Source of the DNA: Pseudopithomyces maydicus
Lineage: Eukaryota; Ascomycota; Dothideomycetes; Pleosporales; Didymosphaeriaceae
Direction: 5' to 3'
Assembly (NCBI GenBank): GCA_026873275.1
Contig: JANTUC010000018.1
Coordinates: 888,001-952,000, forward strand
DNA length: 64,000 nucleotides
Shown piece after piece: positions 33,849-44,733 of this stretch; within the stretch, counting starts at the first letter, position 1, and each line of letters opens with the position of its first letter. Below the pieces are notes generated by a model that did not search any database, was not told the DNA's origin, and saw only the letters and a list, made by a program, of their open reading frames with translations. The translations under genes and the position numbers were made by a program.

Positions 33849-36118
33849 ATGCCAGCACGAAAATATACAAATTCCCTAGATCCTAGTAACACCCACTTTT
33901 ACCAGATCGACAACAATCATGAGCGGGCTGCCTATCAGCGTATGTTACCGAAGAATCAGATCGCTTACACCACATATGCAAAACAGCAAAAATCGCGTCA
34001 CCCGGCCATTCGACCAAAAGAGATAATAAGCAAATGGAGAACTCTTCTTGAGGAAGAGAGGGAACAGTATAGGCCTCGAAGGCGATCGCTCTCTCTTTCA
34101 AGAAACATTCCGTCATGGGAACCTGGCGGACCTGTTGGGTTGGGAGGATATGTTGAAGAGGGAGAGCCTATTGGAGAGGGAGAGCCTATTGGAGAGGGAG
34201 AGCCTATTGGAGAGCAAGAGCCTATTGGAGAGCAAGAGCCTATTGGAGAGCAAGAGCCTGTTGGAGAGCAAGAGCCTGCTGGAGAGCAAGAGCCTGCTGG
34301 AGAGCAAGAGCCTGTTGGAGAGCAAGAGCCTGTTGGAGAGCAAGAGCCTGCTGGATTAGGAGAAGCTGATGAGTTTGAGCTTTCAGATGTTTCTAGCCCT
34401 TCAATACCCGAGCCGCACCCAGAGGAACCAGAAAGGCCCCAAGAATTGCGTAATTGGATATCGACAGAGCCATCATCAAGGCGCTCAAAATACTTTTGGC
34501 AATATGTAAAAAATATTTACAAGCGGGGCCACGTGGGTGATGAGATATGTCAAAGTAGTAATGATCTTTACGTGGCCACGGATGCCTTCAACAGGATATA
34601 TGGTGTAAGCTAGGCTCTCATTTGTCATTTTCATTTTGGAGCTGACGGGGAATTTTCAGCGGATGGTTTTGAAGACCACCATATGGGATCCTAGCGATGA
34701 AGAAGGAAAAGCGGAAATTGAGCATGCAAACTCCCTTCATGCTGCGACTATAGTATCTGAATTCCCAGTCTTGACCGAAGGTGTGGGCTCAAAAGAATCA
34801 CCAGGACTGACAGGCATGCACGCTGTTTGGGGATGCCGATCATTTCAAACAGCTTTAACTGACATTGAAAACGAAATGGCAAATGATATAGCAGCAAAGA
34901 TGCGGATGGGTTGGGATGAATTAGACGAAGACGAAAAAGAGGAATTTAAAGCTTCCATAAGATGCCCCAGTCTTCGTCAATACCTTGAGTGGTCACCAGG
35001 GAGGTCCTTGGACAAAATGGTGGCAGATTTTTACAGCAAGAAACCAAAGGAAGTAAGCAATCTGCCCATTGAATTTTTAATTTTTTTGGCATTAATTAAG
35101 CGATACAGAAACCCCTCCAAGAAACAGAGAAGGTAAATAATCTGTACATTTCATTTTTTTTTTTTTTGCAATACTTAAACGACGCAGGAAATCCCCAAAC
35201 CTTTCGTCCCCGAGCCTTTCATATGGTTGGTATTTTACAATGTTGCCACTGTCTTGCACTACGTTTCCACACGGGGTTCATTTTGGACAAAAGAATCCTC
35301 CATGACAGATAAAGGGTCAGGAAGATTCGGTACGCTGATACATTGCGGTAAGAATTCTCTGTATTATTAAGTAATTCTAACAACTTACACATCTCATGTC
35401 CTGTAGATATCAAACCAGATAATATTTGTAAGTCGTTTTACTTTCGATCTCCTCAAGTGATCTATTCTGATCAAGGTGTTTAGTCCTAAGCCAGCCCCAG
35501 AAACCATATGATCAATATCCAAACCCCCAGCTTGGAGACTGGGATCTAGCTCTGGATGATGAACAGTGGGATAAGGACAAGACCGAGACGGGTAGAGGTG
35601 ATCTGAACTGGAGAGCACCGGAAAACCGACCAGTATCTCAAGAATCACCTGTACCGGTGGAACTGCCTCCAGGAGAAAACCTGCCTTTCCAGGATTTGTC
35701 TATTAAAAGCGACATATGGTCGTTGGGTTTAGTTATATGGGAGCTGATGTATAGCAGCACAATTGAGCGAGAAGCACGCGAAGAATGGCGTTCCAAATTT
35801 GTCGAAGATTACGATTTCTCATGGTTCGATGACCCGGAACTACTCAGTGGGGAAAAAGGTCGCTATTCGAAAGCGCTTCATATGCTAAAAGATCGATGCC
35901 TACAAGTCGACCCCGGAAAGCGACCTACACCACACGATATAGCTTTGAAGTGCGAGGACAACCTCACAAAACAACTTCCAAATAGTGTTGGGAAGTTCTC
36001 TGGAGGGGAGATATATCCACACCTACATCTCGATTATAAAAAAGAACAATTTGAGATGCACACAAAATTAACGAGAGCTAGAGCTAGAGCTAGAGAAGAT
36101 AACACAGTATCTAGTTAG
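33849..36118 (+). CDS. HMG-box-like / hexapeptide-repeat / non-RD protein kinase fusion
   Basis: I join six exons: 33849-34604, 34660-35052, 35109-35132, 35188-35347, 35407-35427 and 35484-36118. Phases agree throughout, 662 aa. Residues about 15-80 resemble an HMG box (PKNQIAYTTYAKQQKSRHP, then EIISKWRTLLEEEREQY). Eleven copies of E-[GQ]-E-P-[IVA]-G follow (34158-34355). The rest is a protein kinase: probable beta3 lysine in MVLKTTIWDP, helix C acid in EIEHANSL, PEPFIWLVFYNVATVLHY in helix E, catalytic loop HCDIKPDNIFL, metal-binding Asp in GDWDLALD, WRAPEN, and IKSDIWSLGLVIWELM. The HRD arginine is Cys and the DFG phenylalanine is Trp, with the catalytic Asp and Lys kept, so activity is possible. 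The repeat and the joined domains are unusual. The HMG assignment is weaker than the kinase assignment. Confidence 0.72.
34158..34355 (+). repeat. Coding 18-bp minisatellite, 11 units
   Basis: Eleven 18-bp units encode Glu-[Gly/Gln]-Glu-Pro-[Ile/Val/Ala]-Gly. The first three units have GGAGAG and later ones CAAGAG, with the variable codon ATT, GTT or GCT. The variants are ordered in blocks, as expected from stepwise duplication. The unit length keeps frame. Confidence 0.95.
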
Positions 36119-37168
36119 TAGATGTTTTCGAAGCACACTATCGATAAGGAAACAAGGAGTATTATCAGTTTGAATCAAATAGATAGTTGCTACAGCGTTG
36201 CAAGAATAATTTTTTCGACTATAGGGCGGCCACAGAGGTCTACGTGAGTAGCTAAGTAGTACTTTTGCACCTTCATAACTATCTATTTAAAATTAAATAA
36301 AATTATTATCTTCTCTTTGATACAGTATGGAGTACCATTTTATAACAGATTCGAAAGTTAAGAAATTATGGAGAAATAGAGGTAAAAACAAAGGTACAAA
36401 GATAGTACACAGCCACTCACACGGATATCTGTAGGGAACCCACAGTCGAATACTTACCCTTGTAACACTGTATGGTATTCATTCTAGTGCTGTCTACATG
36501 TAAAATATACGTAGTGATTGAGCGATAGTGTATGCATATGCACCTGTATATGTAGATTACCAATTATGAAAAAGTCACCCAGTTGTATAACACGTGGTGG
36601 CAAAAACATATGGTCACTACGAGGGTCGAACTCGCGACCTTGGCGTATCTAGCAGAGTAGCTATTAGCACCACGCTCTAACCAACTGAGCTGTTTAACTG
36701 TTAGTGAATGGAAGATCGGATACGATGAATGATGTGGCTTACCTAAGCGACCTGTGATTGGTTGGAATATGTTTGTTGTAAAATTTTTAAAAATGACACT
36801 TATAAAGATGTACAAAAATAATTAGGTGTGTCGAGATCTCGACTCTGGAATCGTATTGTCATTATTGTAGAAATAGATCTCTAAGTGGGGTTTGGGTGGG
36901 GCGGCATGGAAAACTTTTTCATGTCCTCTGATAACTTTAGCGATGTTGATTATCATCGTGAATGACCTGCTCAGACCACAGCGACAGCAGCCAAGCAAGC
37001 AATAACTAAAATATCGAAATTTAACCTCCATCATCGCTTGACGTGGAAATCATAAATCGAGTCACTGTGACAATCAGCCTGTGGTTTCGAATGCACGCTT
37101 TCCAATTGTAAAGATAATGAACCCTATACAAAAAAAAACACTATATAGATTATCGATATGGACCCCGT
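36119..37168. other. AT-rich intergenic region holding a tRNA-like gene
   Basis: Convergent spacer between the kinase and permease genes, strongly AT-rich. Apart from the tRNA-Ile-like sequence at 36612-36699 I see nothing recognisable. Confidence 0.6.
36612..36699 (-). tRNA. tRNA-Ile(AAU)-like sequence, probably a pseudogene
   Basis: On the minus strand I see a D arm GCTC-AGTTGGTTA-GAGC, anticodon stem TGGTG/CGCCA with loop CTAATA..A (anticodon AAU), a probable 15-nt intron after position 37 (GCTACTCTGCTAGAT), variable AGGTC, and a T arm GCGAG-TTCGACC-CTCGT. The 3' acceptor strand is AGTGACC with A73. The 5' strand AGTTAAA pairs with it at only about four of seven positions, so the acceptor stem is broken. 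The body matches fungal tRNA-Ile well. I judge it a decayed copy. Confidence 0.7.
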
Positions 37169-38928
37169 CTACCTGCCTACGATTTTAAGCTCCAACCATC
37201 TAGCTGGTGGATAAACAATCGCAGCCCATGCAAAAGCAACCGGCAAGCCAATATCCGCGCCTGCACCAATTAGCCCACCGAGAGGACCTAGATTTTCACG
37301 TCAGCCAATCTAATGAGTTTGATAAAGAAGAACCTACCCGTATACCATGTCTGATACATGCCCAAGATGGCGCCCACCCAACCGACCACAAAGGTAAAGA
37401 AAGCTGCATAGCCTATGGGCAAAAGATCCTTGCGGTTCCATATCTCCCAGTTGAAGTTACCTTTACGGAACAAGTACTCATCCTGAATGGTCATTGTAAT
37501 CCAAACAATCGTCCAATATCCAATCAAGCTAAGCCAGTTGATGAAGATATCAAAGAGTTTGTCTCGGCCAGCAATTGCAATAATCGTAAATATGATGCAA
37601 GAGAATGTACTCCAAAATACGCGGGGGATTTTTGCAAAGGGGCGGCCTAGCTGCTGCCAGTTGAGCGCAGCTGCATATGTGCCTGGGATGCAGTTTGCTG
37701 CAATGCAAAGTGCAAGTAGTACACAGCAAAATTTTCCGAAACCTCCTAGCGGAGCGTATGATTCGACAACGAGCGCGCCAATACCGTCGGATTCGAAAGC
37801 GGCTTCCCAGTCCACGTTTTTAAGCAAGCCAGATCCTAGACCAATCCCGAGGAACTCAATCAAGAGCTTTCCAAGGACAATTCCACCGGTCGTTGTAGCA
37901 AAAACAATGTATCTGTTCGTGTTTTTGGGATAGTAAGTAACATAATCGGCTGCTGCTGAAGACCAACTGAGTGGACCGGAGGCTGTGAGGAAGAAATAGG
38001 AAAGACGGTTGCCAGCGAGCGTCGCTCCTGAACCTCGAGAGGGGGTTGCGGTATCGAAGTGTGGCCCAGCTACTCCAATCAAAACGAAGAGCACGAGTAC
38101 TGTAGGAGCCCATACAAATCTATTCATTGTCAGCGGTCAAGTATTATTGTAGAGGTGAAAAATGCAAAGACTCACGCTTCAAACTTGTGAAACCATTTGA
38201 TTCCAAAAGTAGCTATGACCCATGTAATTATGGCAACGATAATGATACCCACAATGACCGACATTCCTTGTCCGTTGACAGCGGAAAGCAGAAGGCCACC
38301 GACAAGGCAATCAATTAGGCCATAGCCCAACTCGATTACCAAGTTTAAAATTACACACAGTTTCGAAGGCCACCACCCCATAGTGTACTTCGCAACATTG
38401 AGAGTACGGAGGCCAGATCGAGGCCCAAAAGTTGAGATGTATCCTGTGCAAACAGATCCGAAGATTGTACCAAACATACATATGAAGATCGATTCGACAA
38501 GGCTAAGATGGTATGTGACAGGCCCAAGGACACCCATCGTCATCTGATTCGCAGTGCAGTTCATTGAGAACCAGCTGTGATCCTGTCAGGAGACTTTCTA
38601 AGCATGAATCAACTAGTTGGCTCACATGATAAACATCTGAAGATAGTCTTTGGTCGTCAGGATTCTCTCTCTCAGCTCCTCAGGTATTCTGTCTATCCCA
38701 CGGGCTTCTACTCCAGCAAATGCATCCAGCTTATTCGCCCATCTCTCTAGTCTGTTCACAGGCTCTATGATGCCTGAAAGTAAAGGTGTTAAGTCAGCTC
38801 GAATAATTTTACTTCGTAATGTGACAGTACATACCCATCTGCTCGTCAGCTGTAGTGGCATCGTCCGGTGTTAATCCACCATACTTTTCGATATCTGCAA
38901 CAGATCCAGACGCCTTATCTGCAGACAT
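37169..38928 (-). CDS. Purine-cytosine permease (NCS1 family, Fcy-like)
   Basis: Plasma-membrane proton symporter family for cytosine and purines. Five exons on the minus strand (38928-38835, 38773-38626, 38574-38176, 38119-37338, 37287-37169) join in phase to 513 aa, a normal length. The N-terminal tail ends in GIIEPVNRLERWANKLDAF and ARGIDRIPEELR, typical of Fcy permeases. About twelve hydrophobic segments follow, starting in FSMNCTANQMTMGVLGPV. Other family features are ASGPLSWSSAAADYVTYYP and NCIPGTYAAALNWQQLGRPF, then GRDKLFDIFINWLSLIGYWT. The gene appears intact despite sitting in AT-rich accessory surroundings. Exact substrate cannot be read from sequence. The stop chosen (TAG at 37171-37169) follows WLELKIVGR. 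Confidence 0.9.
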
Positions 38929-40808
38929 TGTGGAATCGCAATTATTTAAATCCCAAAATCGATGGATGCGGAACGAGATCAATTGATAATAAAGCTAATA
39001 TACGAGAACGATGGGATAGAGTAGCTTAAGTGCTCTCAAGGTTGGTCTTCGCGTACCCTCCACTCTTGTGGGGTAAGTTGTAATCCTCAAAACGAAGGGT
39101 TCCTTAAGCTTGGAATCGTCTTTTAAGTCCAGGGGTTTGTTCCCTGCTTCGATTTTCACCCATTTTCTCAACGGTAGCCGAGATCATACTCTAAGGCCCA
39201 TGTATCTATTCTTCCTATGGTAAGATATGGGACGGTGGCGCTCGCTCCATGCATGGTATCGACAGTATCTCGCCGTAATCTGGGGTTGCAGTGCTAGTCC
39301 CAGTCACGGCATGACAATGGTGGAGGTTAGCGTTCGATCAGCGCACTATCTGGTGCAGACCGGAGATAGTGCTGTGCGGCTTTGAGACCGTTGAACCAAT
39401 TGGATGCTCAGCAATGTCAGATCAGGCAAAGCGGCAGAGGCGGCACGTGCCATCCCACTCTTGTGTGATTCAAAAGTGGGAGTTGAATCGTCATTCATGA
39501 ATTCGTGTAAACAACAACAAAAGAGTAGATGTTTGCATGATATTACTAACCATGAGGGAGTTTCATTGAGTCTAGATTCATTGGGCAAGTAAGTGCAATA
39601 CTTTTGCAGTAGCCCCGGGCTGTACGTCAGGTTGATAAAAGCGGTATGTACAGATTCCGGACCCATGATCGCAAACGACCAGTCTTTTAGCAAACTTAGT
39701 CTATCCTGTTAGTGGCTGGGAAAAAAACGTTTTTATGGCTGCATGGTCAACGGTCTTGAAATCTCTGTCTCTATGTACATGAACCTCAGCTTGGGCTAAA
39801 GATCAGATGCGCGTGTACACCGCATGATTAATCTTTGATGTATATCTCGTTCTTTTTAGTTTTTCTGTGAAGTTTCATTAAGCTCATGTCTTCTCAACAT
39901 GGAGCATCTTGTGTGGTGCATTTTCCATGGATCTAGATGCCTCACCTCCAGGTCCAGACCGACCACAATTCCAGGAGAAAATCCCACTTCCGAATACCAC
40001 CACAGGAACACCACCACTTATTATCAACTGGGTTACGTGCATGTATTGCCTTGATCAGTTCATACTGTAGTCACAGAGTTGCGATGATTTGGCCAAGTTC
40101 ACCAGAATTAAGAACCGATGCATAAAGGTATCAAACATTACACACTCAACATAGATAAATAGTATTTAATGGCTCAAGAACAGCTAGAGATAACTCATTA
40201 CCCTCAGGCGGACATAAATATAGTCAAACTTGTGGCCATTGTACTATGGTACGGTTGCTAGCGGACGGCAACAGTATCTCCTCAATCAAAAGGTCCACAT
40301 CTTGCTGTCCACACTTTACTCTCGGGATTGTTTCCATATGAATCTTTGGATGCGGATGGTTCAGTGGAATTGCATGATGTCAATCGGTCGCAGTGGCGTG
40401 CCCTACACTTGTGAAAAATGCCACTCACACTGCTGGTTATTTTGTCTCTAAACGGATTAGACATCGTGAGGGAAAAACTACTCGCTATACGCTCTCTTAT
40501 AGAGGTCATGAGGTTTGATAATTGCCGTGACATCCTCGCACGTAGCAGCGAGCTAGACTATCAATAGTTGAAAGGTTATTTTTTCCAGATCAGTATGACA
40601 TCAGCGAAAGCCATTTCCAGATACGTCACGGAAGAAAGGAAGAATTACTCGAATTAGTTATAAGCACAAACACCAGTTGATAGGTATGTTGACTTTTCTC
40701 CTCATCTACATACCACCACAGCACTAAGGGTATCAATGGAGCTGACCTAGTACCTATATTTACAAAATGCCAGGCAATGAGCTTCGAAGTATGCTCCATC
40801 CCAACCTA
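38929..40808. other. AT-rich intergenic region, no supported gene
   Basis: 1.9 kb between the permease start and the UTP22 3' end. A 115-codon frame on the minus strand (39693-39346) has protein-like stretches (FAIMGPESVHTAFINLTYS) but no domain I recognise. It could be an eroded gene fragment. Confidence 0.5.
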
Positions 40809-43800
40809 TTACCTATTCACCTCAACCTTACTGACCAGCTCTCCACCCAACCTCTGGATCTCACTATACACAGCCTCCTTGTTAACCCGGATGTCTACAC
40901 CCGTTGGTTCTTTTTCCTTGTTTTTATTTCCGCTACCCGCTTTGCTAGCCAAAGCAGGCACACTGTTCCATCCCGGCTTGACCTTGAATTTACGTTGCGC
41001 GGTCACAGCTGGATTCCATAATCCTGCTATGCTTGTCATGGTCTCCGCGTCATAGAACCATAGTATGGCATCCCCATAGACATTCTGCAGGTCTTCGACA
41101 AATAGCCGCACGAGTTGTACAGGGCTGACCTTTGCACTGGTTGCCACTTGCTGAATTTCAATGTTCTTGAACTTCGCGTCTTCACCACGCTTCTTCTTGG
41201 AGACCTTGGAATACTTTGGTGAGATTTGTATGACAAAATCAAAGTCTTGGAATTGAGGCACGAAAAGTGACTCGGCTGTAAACTGCGGTTTGTCGTGGGT
41301 GAGGGAAATATCCTCGGAAGCCCGGACAGCCTGCGTCGCAGCTTTGGCCAATGCCGTCATCCGGGCTGCAACTACTTTTTCTGGTCTCCCACGATCGGTC
41401 CAAGTATTGCCATCTGTGTCTAGATTGGTCGCCGCAAAGAGAACTACACGGTTCATGGCTGGATCGATTCGTCGCCAGGCTTCAAAACGCGTCTGTATCT
41501 TCTCCAAGTCTTCGGCCTTCATACTTCCATCGCCCGCCATTCCTGACTCGATGGAAGCGTCTACCGCGCTAGACGAAAAATTGACGATGAGAGGACTATG
41601 CCGCCAGTCCCATCGGCTAATCCAGGCTAGGGTCCTCAAAAAGCCCGTGGTAGCACATGAAGGTACAGGCCACGGGTGCGGCTGTAGGAACGTTCGGACG
41701 ACTAGCAGCTCAATGAGTTCCGGAGCGATATGAGGTGACAAAAGATGCGAGTCGAACCACCGCTTTGTCAGACGTATAGCCGGCGAAAGCGCTGTGTGCC
41801 GTGTGCATAAGTTTTGAATGGTCTGGGTATGCGACAACACACGTGTAAAGTCTCGGTTGTACAGCGCCAGTGCTACTGCTGCCGATTCTCGTGATTGTGC
41901 ATCTAATGTTTTATCCTTCAGCTGCCTTTCTAACAGTGTTGCTTCGCGATCATGATGGATACGGAGGCGGAAGACAAAGTTTGATACTCCGGGCTTGCCT
42001 GACCGGAACGTGATGTCAAGAAAAGCCTGATTCTGCGATGGCTGCGATGGGTTCTCTAGACCAACTTCGGTCTTGTAGGTCTGATGTGCTGCAGAGAGTA
42101 ATTCGGAAAGTTTGAGGAGGAAAGCAATTTTTGTCCTTTGAATGGCACACAAATCATCAGGCCATCGTGCCGATGCTTCGAATTGCAGCACAATAGATGC
42201 TGGCGAAGTCTGGTTAACGTCAACCGATGAGTAACGCAATTGTTCATCTGCCGCTCGAATGTGGCGAACGGAGAGTGGTAGATCTTCGAGCTCACGAATG
42301 TCCTTCTCTACTTGAGCAAACGCGCTCGAAAGCTGGGAGAATGCTGTAGTTCCCAGATGTCCTTGTAAACGCCCAGATGGGATCACATGAGCACAGGAGT
42401 CGTATGTGAAGGTAGCGTGATCGCGAATGCGACCGTCGATATGCTTGGAGAGTATGTGTATAATAATTTGCTCCAACACAGACAGTGACGGATCTTTCGC
42501 TGACCAGACTGTGGTCTCGAGAATACTTCCATCTTTAAAGCGCCTGAGCTCGGATTTCTCACCCCAGAACTTGCGGAAAGATGCGGCTTCCTGCTTGTTC
42601 TCGGCGGAGGGCCCATGATCAATGGTCCGGCTAACGTTGGCAGGGTCGGTAGCGAAGTTTAGTATGATTCGGTCGCTCAAGCTATCCTTTGGTCTGCTTG
42701 TAGAAACCGACCAAGCAGGGTGACTGGGAAGTATGACACCAATGGCCGTGACTCTATCTGTGAGGGCCCGTGACAAAATTGTGTAGATCTTCTGGCACGT
42801 CTCTTCTAATGATCCCTCAAGATTTTCTTGCGCTAGATTGAGCCCAAGTGCTTCAAGGGGAACCTCTAGAGTTCCATCATACCGATAACTCTTGAGATCG
42901 GTACGTAAAACAAATGTTGAATCGAATTGGTCAAAAAGTGCATCTCCAAGCATATCAACGGTGATTTTGGCCTCCAATTGTAACCGTGCGTATGACCAGG
43001 ATGTCATCTTGAACAGAATGTTTAGTCCGCGTGGGCCGTCGAAAAATACTGGGGCCATTCCGGATTTTGGGAAAAGGACATCACGCGCCTGCACCGAAAA
43101 GGATTTCTTCGATAGGTCGTGACGTGCGAGGAACTGAAGCGCAGCTTTGAACAGCTGGTAGCTACTGTAGCCACTGGAAAGAAGAGGAGGGCCCATGCCA
43201 GGGTTTGGCTGCATCAGCAAAGCCATCAGTACCGCCCATTCAAAGTTTCCGAAACCTCCTCGGCGTATCGCACTACCGAATCCACGTTGCTTCAACCAGA
43301 TGCGACCTAGGACACATGCATCTTTGAATGTGTCACAATTGGCAGCGGTGGAGTGGAGCAATTTCAAATAAGGGGTAACGGTTGCGTCAGAACGCAGGGT
43401 GCTGTTGTAGAAGGGGTGGGTACGAGTGACTTGTGCTCAGCGCTCTGGTCGTCGCCCTTTGGTCGGATGCAATTGACATTCGGGAGCAGCTTCGCTTCCG
43501 GAAATACGCCTTCGGGGATGGCAAGAAGGATGTTGATGTGGCATTTCGAGGCCGAGAAGTCGTCCTTGCCACCGTTGCCGGCCGGTCGGACGACGAGGAT
43601 GGGCTGCAGCTGGTTGCCGTTCAGGCAGTCGAACGACAGGTTGAAGTCATGTTGCTTGGCTTCCTTGAGGCCAGCCGCCAAACAGGCCAGGTAGAATGCG
43701 CGCTTGTAGAAGTAGCGGTGGTTGAGGTAGTCCTTCTCCTGGAAGATGGCCTTGGGCATGGTCACGACCAAGTCGATGCCCACGCCGTCGTCGGCTCGCG

Positions 43801-44440
43801 TGGCTGTCTTCAAGGGATAGCTTCCGGTGGCATTTATGCTCGCAGGACGCTCGTATTGGAACTTGTACTTCGCATCGGTGGGTGGCGGCGGGCTCGGGAG
43901 CGGTATCGTCACGCCAGACGCCCTAAGGGTCTTCTCCGCTTGGGCGAGCTGTGCACTGTTAGCCGGGGTTCAGAGTCGACATTGACAGCGTACCGGCTGG
44001 GGCTCGCGGCTGGGGATCTGCTCGATGATGGTCTTCAGCGTGCGCATTGCGCCTTCGGCCAGAGCTTCCTTCTTCCCATACTTGAGCTTCACCTGGTCGA
44101 GAAGCTCGTCGACTTGAAGCTTGAAGACATTCGACTTGAACGTCTCCGCCGTGTAGACGCCGCCGGCGAGCTGTGCGTCCGCAGCTTGGTTGAGCGCTTT
44201 GGATTTAGCCTTGCCGGCGTCCTTGGGCTTCTGCACAGGCGCGGGCTGCTGTTTCGAGGGCGCTTGTGCGTCGTCGTCGAGGCTGTCTTCGCTGGCGTCC
44301 AGGTCGTCCAGGTCGTCCATGGATGCGTCGTCGGTGCCGCGTTCGCCATGCTCCCCCGCGAAACTCGTCTCGCTGTCGCTGGCCTCCTCCTCTCCCTCCT
44401 CGTCGTGCTTCAGCTTCCTGCGCTTCATTGCGGGCGCCAT
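40809..44440 (-). CDS. UTP22: SSU processome protein Utp22 / Nrap (frameshifted as assembled)
   Basis: Nucleolar U3 snoRNP protein of the Nrap family, needed for 18S rRNA production. Exons on the minus strand are 44440-43994 and 43948-40809, with a 45-nt phase-0 intron, about 1195 aa, near the yeast length. The N-terminal 100 residues are acidic (EEGEEEASDSETSF, ASMDDLDDLDASEDSLDDD). The body shows Nrap hallmarks: GVGIDLVVTMPKAIFQEKDY, LNHRYFYKRAFYLACLAAG, VLGRIWLKQRGFGSA and FRKFWGEKSELRRFKDGSI. The break is at the coding-strand C4 run (plus-strand G 43413-43416), between SLVPTP and the continuation beginning before LKLLHSTAANCDTFKDAC; one more C restores the frame. It diverges from the cystathionine gamma-synthase gene. 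Confidence 0.93.
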
Positions 44441-44733
44441 GGTCGACTTGTGCCTGCGCAGGTTTTGCGCATCCACAAAAATTTCGAGGCACCGTGTGGC
44501 GCACCGGCGGCTGTGGCTGTGGCTGGTGGGCTCCTTATCGATAGCCTCCCAAAAGTGTGGAGCAAATGCCGAAGCCGTTGTCGGAGAGCGGAAAGCTAGT
44601 CTCGGTCTAAAGCAGACTGGCATTGCCTCATCGCCGACGGCGACCATCGACAAATTTACATATCAAGTCACGGCCACCTCCTAATCCCACCTGTAACACC
44701 TATTATTCCCCCCTACCCTCTCCCCCTCCGAAC

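Noticed and set aside
33849..35136. Ending the HMG-like gene at the TAA near 35136 and calling the kinase a separate truncated gene
   Set aside because: Splicing 35053-35108 and 35133-35187 keeps frame into the kinase C-lobe, and the segment before it supplies the missing kinase N-lobe.
39346..39693. 115-codon minus-strand frame with protein-like stretches
   Set aside because: No recognisable domain, no spliced partner and AT-rich surroundings; not enough to call a gene or pseudogene.
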